In this document: one piece after another, positions 1 to 6,669 of the stretch | Layout: every line of letters begins with the position of its first letter | Numbering within the stretch: the first letter of the stretch is position 1 | Source: CAZWIT01 sp964533435 | GTDB taxonomy: Bacteria > Patescibacteriota > Patescibacteriia > UBA1558 > GWA2-36-10 | Assembly (NCBI GenBank): GCA_964533435.1 | Contig: CAZHLU010000033.1 | Coordinates: 1-10,368 of the forward strand | DNA: 10,368 nucleotides | Reading direction: 5' to 3' | Program-made: the position numbers and the translations under genes | The notes under the pieces: model-generated | What the model was told of the DNA's origin: nothing | What the model saw: only the letters and a program-made list of their open reading frames with translations | Databases searched by the model: none

Positions 1-247
1 CAAAAGTATCTTTACAACCAGCAAACATAGCTACGTCTGTTAGATTACGTAAGCCATCTTTATTATGGTCACAGATAGCTAGTTGCGGAACCTCAGCTTC
101 TGCTTCTAGGGCAGTTTCTTGAAAGCTAGCTAAATAACTTTCGTCATTAGTAGCCTGATTTTCTTGAGCACGGGCTGCTAAAACACCAAAACTAGTTAAA
201 ATGACTAGCAAGGCAATTAAATGCTTAGCAGTAAATTTTTTCATCAT
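1..247 (-). CDS. Secreted protein with dockerin-like calcium loop (5' part only)
   Basis: The gene runs off the left edge; 82 codons are visible. Two ATG codons stand in tandem (245-247 and 242-244), and neither has a clear Shine-Dalgarno sequence. Residues 1-28 form a signal peptide: MMKK, then a hydrophobic stretch (LIALLVILTSFGVLA) and a likely cleavage near ARA-Q. A low-complexity acidic linker follows (about residues 29-55, rich in E and A). Residues 60-71 read DHNKDGLRNLTD, with D, N, D, G and D at positions 1, 3, 5, 6 and 12 of an EF-hand or dockerin type I loop. Cys59 and Cys78 flank the loop and could form a disulfide. The protein is probably exported and calcium-binding. Whether a second loop follows cannot be seen. 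It has its own strong promoter at 295-322. The substrate or partner is unknown. Confidence 0.75.
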   Translation of the reverse strand, partial: MMKKFTAKHLIALLVILTSFGVLAARAQENQATNDESYLASFQETALEAEAEVPQLAICDHNKDGLRNLTDVAMFAGCKDTF

Positions 248-294
248 AATTTTATAAATATTTAATAATATGTATTATGTCCTAAAGACAGTAT

Positions 295-322
295 ATTATA
301 CATTAAATCGCTGTTTTGTCAA
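295..322 (-). promoter_or_regulatory. Consensus promoter of the dockerin-like gene
   Basis: On the minus strand, TTGACA (317-322) and TATAAT (295-300) are separated by 16 nt. Both hexamers are perfect sigma-70 matches. The predicted start near 288 gives a leader of about 40 nt before the tandem ATGs. Confidence 0.8.
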
Positions 323-338
323 GATTATTTTGGCTATC

Positions 339-358
339 AAAAAACCCAAAAAACTGGG
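339..358 (-). terminator. Intrinsic terminator after tRNA-Thr(GGU)
   Basis: On the minus strand CCCA, a 6-nt loop and TGGG are followed directly by six T (339-344). The stem is short (4 bp) but the U-tract is good. It lies 28 nt beyond the tRNA 3' end and closes the tRNA-Tyr / GIY-YIG / tRNA-Thr unit. Confidence 0.6.
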
Positions 359-386
359 CCTGTAAAATGATAATTAATTATTATAA

Positions 387-462
387 TGGAGCCGTCGCGC
401 GGGCTTGAACCGCGGACCCCCACCTTACCATGGTGGTGCTCTACCAACTGAGCTACGACGGC
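387..462 (-). tRNA. tRNA-Thr, anticodon GGU
   Basis: This is a complete 76-nt cloverleaf with an encoded CCA (387-389). The acceptor stem is GCCGTCG/CGACGGC with discriminator U73. The anticodon stem CCACC/GGTGG closes the loop ATGGTAA, giving anticodon GGU, which reads ACC (and ACU by wobble). The T arm is CGCGG-TTCAAGC-CCGCG. Its first ten bases overlap the end of the upstream GIY-YIG reading frame. Confidence 0.97.
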
Positions 463-707
463 CTATTTATAAAATGTCTATTTAAAAAAGCTTTACCTGA
501 ACCAGATTTTAAATATTTTTCAAAATCTAGAGCGAATTTCTTATTAAAAAATGCAAAATAACAAACTACTTTCCATGGTCTATACTTATTAGTAAAAATA
601 CAATCACCCTTGTTGTGTTTCTTAATCCTTTGTTTTAAATCTTTTGTATACCCCTTATAAACTATAGACGGATTATTTATACTTTGTAAAATATAGACAT
701 AATACAT
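453..707 (-). CDS. GIY-YIG family protein (UPF0213/YhbQ-like)
   Basis: This 84-aa protein is a stand-alone GIY-YIG domain. The N-terminus YYVYILQS carries the GIY strand as V4-Y5-I6. The YIG element is degenerate, Y17-K18-G19. R27 in the DLKQR helix, H31 and E63 (in FEKYLKSGSG) match the family's catalytic Arg, general region and metal-binding Glu. The ending KYLKSGSGKAFL is typical of UPF0213. I place the start at ATG 705-707, because AGGG lies 9 nt upstream and family members begin M-Y-Y. A GTG at 711-713 would be only 3 nt from that AGGG. The stop codon TAG is inside the downstream tRNA-Thr (bases U8-A9-G10). Homologs are structure-selective nucleases or of unknown activity; the role here is uncertain. 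Confidence 0.9.
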   Translation of the reverse strand: MYYVYILQSINNPSIVYKGYTKDLKQRIKKHNKGDCIFTNKYRPWKVVCYFAFFNKKFALDFEKYLKSGSGKAFLNRHFINRPS

Positions 708-723
708 AATCACTTTCCCTAAA

Positions 724-824
724 ATGGTTTACCATCCGAAGCTCTGCCTTAAAGTTAAATTAACGTACTATATTTGTCGTCCTCCGCTAAAGCTATGGAC
801 GACATCCTTCACAAGCGAAGGATG
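724..824. repeat. Cluster of three palindromes between tRNA-Tyr and the GIY-YIG gene
   Basis: Three perfect inverted repeats lie in 101 bp: 803-810/817-824 (CATCCTTC and GAAGGATG, 6-nt loop), 776-782/797-803 (GTCGTCC and GGACGAC, 14-nt loop) and 724-728/731-735 (ATGGT and ACCAT). The first arm includes two bases of the encoded CCA of tRNA-Tyr, so the cluster begins exactly at the tRNA 3' end. It is more GC-rich than the surrounding spacer. It looks like a REP-type palindromic element, but only one copy is visible here. Confidence 0.6.
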
Positions 825-908
825 GTGGGCCGGGAGGGATTCGAACCCCCGAAGGCTGATGCCAACAGATTTACAGTCTGTCCCGGTTGACCACTTCGGT
901 ACCGACCC
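823..908 (-). tRNA. tRNA-Tyr, anticodon GUA
   Basis: This is a complete 86-nt class II tRNA with a long variable arm and an encoded CCA (823-825). The acceptor stem is GGGTCGG/CCGGCCC with one T-G wobble and discriminator A. The anticodon stem ACAGA/TCTGT closes the loop CTGTAAA, giving GUA, which reads UAC and UAU. The T arm contains GGTTCGAATCC. It starts 10 nt after the TPR gene's stop codon, so it is probably processed from the same transcript. Confidence 0.97.
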
Positions 909-918
909 AAATATATAA

Positions 919-1806
919 TTATTTTAAATCATCTATCTTTTCACTAAAATCCAATAACTTATTATTCTCTGGATTAACCTCCCGTAACTTAGATAAATAC
1001 TGTTTAGCTAGCGCTTTGTCTTGGATTATTATACAGAGATTTATCAAAAAGTCAAGAATTTTAGGATTATTTGGTGCTAAAATCAAGGCTCTTTGACCAG
1101 CTGCTAAGGCCTGTTCTGGCTTATCTAAATCTAAATAAACTTCTGCTAAAGATAAAAAATACAAATAATTATCTTCTGATAGAGAAATTGACTTTAAATA
1201 ATCCTCGGCTGCCTGTTTTAAGTTACCACGTTGCTTGGCAATATCAGCTAGAGAAAAATAGATAGATGGATCTGATTCGTGGCTTAATTTTAATAAATAT
1301 TCTAAAGTTTCACGAGCTTGCTCATATTCTTTGCGTAAACGATAAATTTCAGCAAGTAATTTATACGCCTCTATATTATGCTCATCTTTACTTAAAACAT
1401 TAATCAATATGTCTTCGGCCTTACTATAATCTTCACTATTTATATTTTGTCTAGCCTCAGTTAACATATCTTCAAGTGCCTGCGATTGATTAATGGTAGT
1501 ATGCAACTGTTCTTGTCCGCGTTGTTTTAAATCACGTTCAATATTTTTTAAACTATGATAACGCTCTCTAAAAAAACTATTAACCTTATCTTGCCAGGGT
1601 TCAAGTTGTTCCTTTATTTTTTCTAAAAATTGATTACTAAAACGTTGCAAACGATTTTGCAAAATTAACTTTTTCTGTTTTTGAGCACGTACTTCTGGCA
1701 AGCTATTGGCATTAACATTAGCCAAATGTGGAAATTTTTTAAATAACAAACGCACAATCACAGCGATTGCCAAAATTATTATAATAATCAATATGGTATC
1801 AAACAT
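919..1806 (-). CDS. Membrane-anchored TPR protein
   Basis: The 295-aa protein starts with one hydrophobic helix (residues 4-21, mostly I, L, A and V) followed by basic residues, which suggests an N-in anchor or uncleaved signal. Residues 35-110 are a charged, Q-rich, probably coiled-coil region. From about residue 112 to 281 there are roughly five TPR units, with motif-like segments SEDYSKAEDILINVL, KEYEQARETLEYLL, GNLKQAAEDYLKSI and KPEQALAAGQRALILAPNN. TPR domains are protein-protein scaffolds, and the partner is unknown. The start codon lies 3 nt after the fba stop codon, with no clear Shine-Dalgarno sequence, so it is probably translated by coupling to fba. I know of no functional link to glycolysis; the linkage may only be operon packing. 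Confidence 0.85.
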   Translation of the reverse strand: MFDTILIIIIILAIAVIVRLLFKKFPHLANVNANSLPEVRAQKQKKLILQNRLQRFSNQFLEKIKEQLEPWQDKVNSFFRERYHSLKNIERDLKQRGQEQLHTTINQSQALEDMLTEARQNINSEDYSKAEDILINVLSKDEHNIEAYKLLAEIYRLRKEYEQARETLEYLLKLSHESDPSIYFSLADIAKQRGNLKQAAEDYLKSISLSEDNYLYFLSLAEVYLDLDKPEQALAAGQRALILAPNNPKILDFLINLCIIIQDKALAKQYLSKLREVNPENNKLLDFSEKIDDLK

Positions 1807-1809
1807 AAC

Positions 1810-2679
1810 TTATGCTTTATTATTACTACCAAAAACCTTTATTAAACGCAGCACTTCTTTTTCCATATTTTGAGTAGCTGGTTTTAAAATTTGACGCGGA
1901 TCAATCTTAGTAGAACTAGACTTTAAACCTTGCACTAAGCCCTGTTTAAATTTTAATCTCAGGTTAGTGTCTATATTTACAATACGCACCCCGTTTAAAA
2001 TGGCCTGTTTAAAGGCTGCCTCTTTGAGACCAGAACCGCCATGCAATACTAAAGGAATTCCAGTATTTTGTCTAATCTTTTTTAACCTAATTTGATCTAC
2101 TTTTTCAACACCAACAAAACGTCCGTGAATAGTGCCAACGGAAACAGCTAAAGTATCAATACCTGTTTTTTTAACAAATTCATAGGCTAAATCAGGATCA
2201 GTCATTAAATCATCCATCTTAATTTGACCTTTTTTTAATTTGAGCATTCCTTCTGCACCTAAAATCGCTCCTAACTCGGCTTGTACCCATATTTTTTTAG
2301 CATGAGCAAGAATAGCTATTTGTTTACTTAATTTTACATTCTTAGCAAAGTCATATTCGGAAGCATCGATATGCACTGACTGATAACCAATCTTTATACA
2401 ATCTTTAATTATTGAAAAATCTTTACCATGATCTAAATGAATAGCAATTGGTACTGATTTACCAATTGTATTTGCCATTGTCTTCATCAAATTATAGATA
2501 GTTTCTAAATTTGAATATTTAATAGCTGATTCTGAAGTCTGAATAATTACTGGTGATTTGGCTAAAACTGCTGCTCTAATAATAGCTAAAGTTATTTCTA
2601 AATTAGAAGTATTAAAAGCACCAACTGCATAATTTCCTAGTTCTGCTTTATTTATAATTTGCTTTAAGGGTACTAACAT
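1810..2679 (-). CDS. fba: Class II fructose-bisphosphate aldolase
   Basis: This cytoplasmic, zinc-dependent glycolytic enzyme interconverts fructose 1,6-bisphosphate with DHAP and glyceraldehyde 3-phosphate. At 289 aa it has normal class II length. HLDHG at 81-85 supplies the likely catalytic D83 and Zn ligand H84. VQAELG at 132-137 carries E135. GTIHG gives H185 and VLHGGSGL gives H213, the other Zn ligands. NIDTNLRL (235-242) matches the phosphate-binding region. The segment after H103 reads IDASEYDF where most members have a D/G-S-H type motif, a mild divergence. The ATG at 2677-2679 has only a modest AGG about 9 nt upstream. Its A and U, with that AGG, lie in one arm of a 20-bp inverted repeat whose other arm covers the tpiA stop. 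It lies between tpiA and the TPR gene. Confidence 0.96.
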   Translation of the reverse strand: MLVPLKQIINKAELGNYAVGAFNTSNLEITLAIIRAAVLAKSPVIIQTSESAIKYSNLETIYNLMKTMANTIGKSVPIAIHLDHGKDFSIIKDCIKIGYQSVHIDASEYDFAKNVKLSKQIAILAHAKKIWVQAELGAILGAEGMLKLKKGQIKMDDLMTDPDLAYEFVKKTGIDTLAVSVGTIHGRFVGVEKVDQIRLKKIRQNTGIPLVLHGGSGLKEAAFKQAILNGVRIVNIDTNLRLKFKQGLVQGLKSSSTKIDPRQILKPATQNMEKEVLRLIKVFGSNNKA

Positions 2680-2824
2680 ATTTAGCCTGTTAAATAAATT
2701 TAATTAATTTTTATATAAATAAATATCTTATATTTTACTATTTTTGTGCCTATATTAGGCTTGCCGAAATTAAATTTAATTTTTTAAGTTTTAAACTTAA
2801 AAAATTATTTAACAGGCTAAATAT
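2678..2824. repeat. 147-bp segment bounded by a perfect 20-bp inverted repeat
   Basis: Arms at 2678-2697 and 2805-2824 are exact reverse complements (ATATTTAGCCTGTTAAATAA on the plus strand at the left). They enclose 107 nt of very AT-rich sequence. The left arm contains the fba AGG and two bases of its ATG. The right arm contains the tpiA stop TAG and the end of its last codons. Inside are a near-continuous palindrome at 2777-2791/2793-2807 and a small one at 2748-2760 (GCCTA TAT TAGGC). It may be a regulatory long-range stem or a MITE-like insertion. Confidence 0.85.
2777..2807. repeat. AT-only palindrome after tpiA
   Basis: Arms 2777-2791 and 2793-2807 are perfectly complementary over 15 bp, with only two G-C pairs' worth of GC (one G, one C). 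On the minus strand it falls 9 nt past the tpiA stop. It could be a weak terminator or stabilising 3' hairpin. Its outer bases overlap the 20-bp right arm, so the two folds are mutually exclusive at 2805-2807. Confidence 0.5.
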
Positions 2825-3578
2825 TTTTTATTAATTCAATAAAATTTTTAGCATCAAGACTTGCTCCGCCAACTAAAACACCTTTAATACTGCTAATTGA
2901 GCTAAAATCATGAATATTAGATGGATTAACACTACCACCATAAATTATCGAAAAAGAAGCTTCGTGACCACCTTCAAAAATATCCAATAAGCTCTGTTCA
3001 ATAACAGCTGTGGCTTGCCAAGCCTCTTTAGGACCAATTGCTTGACCAGTACCAATTACCCAAACTGGTTCATAGGCAATAATAAATTGATCATTGGCTT
3101 TAATTTTTACATCTTTCAAGGCCTGATGAATTTGGTTCATTAAAACTAAATCAGTTTGACCTTCTTTACGTTCATTAAAAGTTTCACCAACGCAAATAAT
3201 TGGAATTAAATTACTCGCCAAAGCCGCTTTAACTTTTTTGTTTACCACTTCATCAGTCTCACCCAACTTTCTCCTTTCAGAATGACCTAAGATCACATAT
3301 TGGCAACCGCTAGCTTTTAATTCTGCTAAAGAAATCTCGCCAGTATAAGCTCCAGCTTCTTCATAAAAACCATCCTGAGCACCTAAGGCAACATTACTAC
3401 CTTTAAAAATCTTAGCCACTTCTGTAAAACTTAAAAAGTCAGGGCAAACTATCACTGTTTTATCTTTATCTAATTTTGACTTACTTAAAACATTTTTCAA
3501 TTCCATAGCTAAATTAGAGCTTTCAGCAACTGCCAGTTGCATTTTCCAATTAGCAATAATAAATTTCTTGTCAGACAT
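2817..3578 (-). CDS. tpiA: Triosephosphate isomerase
   Basis: This cytoplasmic TIM-barrel enzyme interconverts DHAP and glyceraldehyde 3-phosphate, the products of the aldolase encoded next. It is 253 aa, the usual length. ANWKM gives substrate-binding N10 and K12. GHSERR gives the electrophile H99. AYEPVWVIGTG gives the catalytic base E170 and the flexible loop (V for the usual A in PVWAIGTG). IYGGSV (212-217) and GVLVGGASL (233-241) form the phosphate-binding loops. The ATG at 3576-3578 has no recognisable Shine-Dalgarno sequence. A possible -10 TATACT lies 30 nt upstream. A 138-nt gap with a 20-bp inverted repeat separates it from fba. Confidence 0.97.
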   Translation of the reverse strand: MSDKKFIIANWKMQLAVAESSNLAMELKNVLSKSKLDKDKTVIVCPDFLSFTEVAKIFKGSNVALGAQDGFYEEAGAYTGEISLAELKASGCQYVILGHSERRKLGETDEVVNKKVKAALASNLIPIICVGETFNERKEGQTDLVLMNQIHQALKDVKIKANDQFIIAYEPVWVIGTGQAIGPKEAWQATAVIEQSLLDIFEGGHEASFSIIYGGSVNPSNIHDFSSISSIKGVLVGGASLDAKNFIELIKNI

Positions 3579-3607
3579 AAATTTAAATTAAAATAAACCT
3601 TATATTA

Positions 3608-3613
3608 AGTATA
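3608..3613 (-). promoter_or_regulatory. Possible -10 box for tpiA
   Basis: TATACT on the minus strand lies 30 nt upstream of the tpiA ATG, in the 69-nt gap after dacA. No convincing -35 is visible at 16-18 nt, so this is weak. tpiA could instead be read from the dacA transcript. Confidence 0.25.
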
Positions 3614-3647
3614 TCATAGCATTTTCTGCTAATATATTAAACACTCA

Positions 3648-4574
3648 TTAAAACCAATCATAATTATCCAAAGTCCAGCCAGCCAGTATTTTTAAATCCA
3701 TAAAACGTTGATCATGGGTCTCGGAACCCAAAACTACAGTAATAATTTTTTGATTTTTATTACCCTCAATTTCTGAAACTAAACAATAACCAGCAGCATT
3801 AGTAGAGCCCGTCTTACCAGCTGTAATATTCAGATAACTACGTAATAAATTATTAGTATTTATTGCCTTCTGTTGCCTATTTGCTTCAGTAACAAAACTA
3901 TAACTAGAAAGCGAAGTGGCAGCTTTGATATTTGGATCTTTAAAAGCTGCTTGAGCTAAATACAAAACATCAATAGCTGTAGAAATATTAGCATCATCTA
4001 AACCAGTAGTATCTTTAAATTTAGTGTCTTTTAAGCCTAAACTAGCTGCTTTTTCATTCATTAATTTGATGAAATCTGCTTCACTTAAATTAGTACTACG
4101 AGCCAAGGCTTTAATAGCATTATTATCAGAAGCAACTAAGCCAACATAAAATAAATCCTTGACGCTCACTGTTTCTCCTCTATAAATGTTAGCTTTATTT
4201 TCATGAGTTTCGTCGCTAGCTTCCATAGTAACTAGGGTTTCCCAACCTGGATTATGCTGTAAAAAAACCAAAGCCGTCATTAATTTAGTAATACTAGCTA
4301 TTGATCTTTCGGCATTAGCATTTTTTTGCCATAAAATTAGGCCACTTTCTTCATCTAAAACAGCTGCTGCCTGTGCCGTTATTTTTACACCCCAAGATTT
4401 ATTATCTTTTTTGTGAGGAATTACTACCTTTTCATCAAGCGCCTTACTTTCTAAAACAACCCTAACATTACCATCTCCTTCATTCAAAAGCATAGCCAAT
4501 GGCAAATTATAAGTAGATGCCACACTTAAGTTCCAAGATAAAATCAAACTAGTAATCAATGCCCAAATATTCAT
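3648..4574 (-). CDS. dacA: D-alanyl-D-alanine carboxypeptidase, peptidase S11
   Basis: This low-molecular-weight penicillin-binding protein removes the terminal D-Ala from peptidoglycan pentapeptides outside the membrane. Its 308 aa contain all three active-site motifs: SITK (S94 nucleophile, K97), SDN (149-151) and KTG (254-256). Residues 1-20 form a short hydrophobic signal peptide or anchor. Residues 20-65 are a variable linker before the domain starts at about ITAQAAAVLDEESG. There is no C-terminal PBP5-type amphipathic domain; the protein ends soon after the S11 domain, so membrane attachment would rest on the N-terminus. The ATG has no normal Shine-Dalgarno sequence: ACGGG directly touches the ATG. 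The start lies in an inverted repeat with the rluB stop region. Gene order scpA-scpB-rluB-dacA resembles neighbourhoods in Firmicutes. Confidence 0.93.
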   Translation of the reverse strand: MNIWALITSLILSWNLSVASTYNLPLAMLLNEGDGNVRVVLESKALDEKVVIPHKKDNKSWGVKITAQAAAVLDEESGLILWQKNANAERSIASITKLMTALVFLQHNPGWETLVTMEASDETHENKANIYRGETVSVKDLFYVGLVASDNNAIKALARSTNLSEADFIKLMNEKAASLGLKDTKFKDTTGLDDANISTAIDVLYLAQAAFKDPNIKAATSLSSYSFVTEANRQQKAINTNNLLRSYLNITAGKTGSTNAAGYCLVSEIEGNKNQKIITVVLGSETHDQRFMDLKILAGWTLDNYDWF

Positions 4575-4679
4575 CCCGTTAGAAATTTAGATAATAAAGT
4601 CTTTAATAATTAAAATAAAATTCTACCAATAAACTTATACATATATAACTAAATATTGTTTAGTGAATTTCGTACGGGA
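4574..4679. repeat. Inverted repeat bracketing the rluB-dacA gap
   Basis: Arms at 4574-4587 (TCCCGTTAGAAATT) and 4666-4679 (AATTTCGTACGGGA) pair at 12 of 14 positions with two central mismatches. They enclose 78 nt of AT-rich sequence. One arm touches the rluB stop TGA (4681-4683) and the other includes the A of the dacA ATG. A 6-bp hairpin sits inside (4648-4653/4659-4664). Confidence 0.65.
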
Positions 4680-4680
4680 C

Positions 4681-5382
4681 TCATACAATATCTTCTTTAG
4701 ATAAAATTTTATATTTTCCTGGTGCTAAATCTTTTAAACTAAGTTTACCTTCTTGCAAACGTAATAAGTCAATTACTTGATAATCAAGCACTGCCAACAT
4801 CCGACGAATTTGTCTTTTCCAACCCTGATGAATAACTATTTCTAATTTATTGTCAGCAATTTTTTTGACACTATCCACTTTAGCTAAACCTTCTTCAAGC
4901 CTAACTCCCTTTTTTAAAGCTACTAAAAGTGCTGGTGTGATTTTATCATTTAACTCTATTTGATAAACTTTTTGCACAGTATGTTTAGGATGCGTTAAAA
5001 GATAAGTCAAATCGCCATCGTTGGTCAAAAGTAAAAGTCCACGCGAATCTTTATCCAAACGACCCACTGGCCATACTTTATATTTTTTAGGAACCAAATC
5101 AGTGACCATTTGCTTATGATGTGGATCTTTAGCAGAAGATAAAAAACCTATTGGCTTATTCAATAAATAATAAACTTTTTCTTCAAATTTAAGCACCTCA
5201 TCATTAACTGTTACCTTATCAATTTGGGGGTCAATTTTTGTTGCTACTTCTTTAACTATTTTACCATTAAGTTTTACTCGCCCCTCCAATATCAAAAGTT
5301 CAGCTTGCCGACGTGAGCTAATACCGCAAGCACTAATAAATTTAGCTAAACGAACTTTATCTTGAGACTCTAGCTTTTTCAT
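4681..5382 (-). CDS. rluB: RsuA/RluB-family pseudouridine synthase
   Basis: This 233-aa rRNA-modifying enzyme converts a uridine to pseudouridine. An S4 RNA-binding domain occupies about residues 10-60 (RLAKFISACGISSRRQAE, then ILEGRVKLNG). The catalytic domain follows, with LLNKPIGFLSS (73-83) and the signature GRLDKDSRGLLLLTNDG (107-123), whose D110 is the predicted nucleophile. IHQGWKRQIRRML (184-196) is the conserved C-terminal element. Family position next to scpB suggests the 23S-modifying RluB type, but RluE, RluF or RsuA specificity cannot be excluded. Its ATG overlaps the scpB stop as ATGA, so translation is coupled. Confidence 0.9.
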   Translation of the reverse strand: MKKLESQDKVRLAKFISACGISSRRQAELLILEGRVKLNGKIVKEVATKIDPQIDKVTVNDEVLKFEEKVYYLLNKPIGFLSSAKDPHHKQMVTDLVPKKYKVWPVGRLDKDSRGLLLLTNDGDLTYLLTHPKHTVQKVYQIELNDKITPALLVALKKGVRLEEGLAKVDSVKKIADNKLEIVIHQGWKRQIRRMLAVLDYQVIDLLRLQEGKLSLKDLAPGKYKILSKEDIV

Positions 5383-5948
5383 AATGCTACCTGACTAACT
5401 TCCTCTTCTTGTTTATCTAACAATTTGGCAAGATTAGCATCACTATTTAAACTTTCATAATTAGGCAAATCCGTTACGGAAGTTATACCTAAATGTTTAA
5501 TAAAATCCATGGTAACACTATATTTTGGAGACAAATCACCTTTTTCCTCCTGAGATTCAATCAAGCCTCTAATCAATAAATTACGAATAATAAGACTACA
5601 ATTAACGCCCCTGATCTGCTCTAACTCTTCTTTGCTAATAGGCTGCCGATAAGCAATGATACTAAGAGTCTCTAAAGAGGCATTGCTGAGTTCACCGCTA
5701 AGCTCGTCCTTTAAATAGTTTTGCAACCATTTACCAAACTTAGGGTTAGATATTAATTGTGCTTTATTATTATTTAAAGCTAAATGGATACCACTGTCTT
5801 CTTGGTTAAATTTAGTGTGTAAAGCAACTATAGCATCCTTAACTACATTTTCTTCAACTTCCACAATGCCAGCTAATTCTTTTAAGCTCAAAGGCTTATT
5901 AGTAACTAATAACACACTTTCTAACAATGCTTTAACATCTTGTGACAT
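5379..5948 (-). CDS. scpB: Segregation and condensation protein B
   Basis: This 189-aa kite protein of the bacterial SMC condensin complex dimerises and binds ScpA, helping to close the Smc ring for chromosome organisation and segregation. Two winged-helix domains are apparent: the first from about MSQDVKALLESVLLVTNKPLS, the second around LSIIAYRQPISKEELEQIRG and IIRNLLIRGLIESQEE. These are the strongest family signatures. It is within the normal length range, with a short tail. It starts 5 nt after scpA and overlaps rluB by 4 nt, so it is translationally coupled on both sides. Confidence 0.93.
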   Translation of the reverse strand: MSQDVKALLESVLLVTNKPLSLKELAGIVEVEENVVKDAIVALHTKFNQEDSGIHLALNNNKAQLISNPKFGKWLQNYLKDELSGELSNASLETLSIIAYRQPISKEELEQIRGVNCSLIIRNLLIRGLIESQEEKGDLSPKYSVTMDFIKHLGITSVTDLPNYESLNSDANLAKLLDKQEEEVSQVAL

Positions 5949-5953
5949 AAAAA

Positions 5954-6649
5954 TTATCTTTTAAAAATATTAAAATCAGCAAATAAATCATTTTGCTGTA
6001 CTGTAATTTCTTTTTGTTTTACTAATTCTAGAATAGCCAAAAAATTTACAATTACTTCTGTCTTATTATTTGACGAACGTAAGTGACTAAAAAGTAATTC
6101 TTGTTTTTGATTAATCAAATCTTTGATCTGCTTAATTTTCTCACCAATAGAAATAGCTCGTGCCATTACTACTTTGGGTAAATTAACAATAGTTTCTATT
6201 CTAGCTAAAACTCCATGAAAATAAATACCTAATTGCTCCAATTTAAGATTCTTAGGCGGTAAAAAGCCAAATTCTAGATAAGATTTTAAATCTACATTAC
6301 GTTGATAAGCTAAATGGCTTTTATCTAGCCACATTTTATTAATTAGCTTACTAGCCTCATAATATTGCCGATAAATCTTTAATTGCTTAGCTAAAGACAA
6401 GCCATCTTCTTCTTCGGTGGCAACTACATTAGGTAGAAGATATTTAGATTTTAAATAAATAAGCTTAGCAGCAATTAATAAAAAATCTGCCACTTCTTCA
6501 GAAGCAATTACCTTATCGTGAATATAATCCAAATATTGATCAGTGATTTTAGCTAAAGATATCTCGGTAATACTGAGCTTATCTTTTTCTATTAACTGTA
6601 ATAATAAGTCCAAGGGACCCTCAAATTTTTCTAAAGAAATATGTTGCAT
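5954..6649 (-). CDS. scpA: Segregation and condensation protein A
   Basis: This kleisin subunit bridges the two Smc heads together with ScpB. The N-terminal signature KFEGPLDLLLQLIEKDKLSI and the following ITEISLAKITDQYLDYI helix are diagnostic. The C-terminal winged-helix part (about residues 160-230, with VIVNFLAILELVKQKEITVQQ) contacts the other Smc head. Length is 231 aa from ATG 6647-6649, near the family norm. A TTG at 6653-6655 would add two residues but has no better signal upstream. No Shine-Dalgarno sequence precedes either; the leader reads TTTTTTTGTTT. A strong promoter at 6670-6698 gives a leader of only about 14 nt. It heads the scpA-scpB-rluB(-dacA) operon. Confidence 0.94.
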   Translation of the reverse strand: MQHISLEKFEGPLDLLLQLIEKDKLSITEISLAKITDQYLDYIHDKVIASEEVADFLLIAAKLIYLKSKYLLPNVVATEEEDGLSLAKQLKIYRQYYEASKLINKMWLDKSHLAYQRNVDLKSYLEFGFLPPKNLKLEQLGIYFHGVLARIETIVNLPKVVMARAISIGEKIKQIKDLINQKQELLFSHLRSSNNKTEVIVNFLAILELVKQKEITVQQNDLFADFNIFKR

Positions 6650-6669
6650 AAACAAAAAAAGCTACTGCT

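Noticed and set aside
724..918. 64-aa plus-strand reading frame with GRDSNPRRLMPTDLQS
   Set aside because: It is the antisense of tRNA-Tyr plus the palindrome cluster; this peptide is a common false call opposite tRNA genes.
887..1265. Two plus-strand reading frames opposite the TPR gene
   Set aside because: They are shadows of a well-supported gene with clear TPR repeats.
4681..5948. Recoded TGA (Gly) as in Gracilibacteria or SR1
   Set aside because: scpB and rluB both end with TGA at sensible family lengths, so TGA acts as stop.
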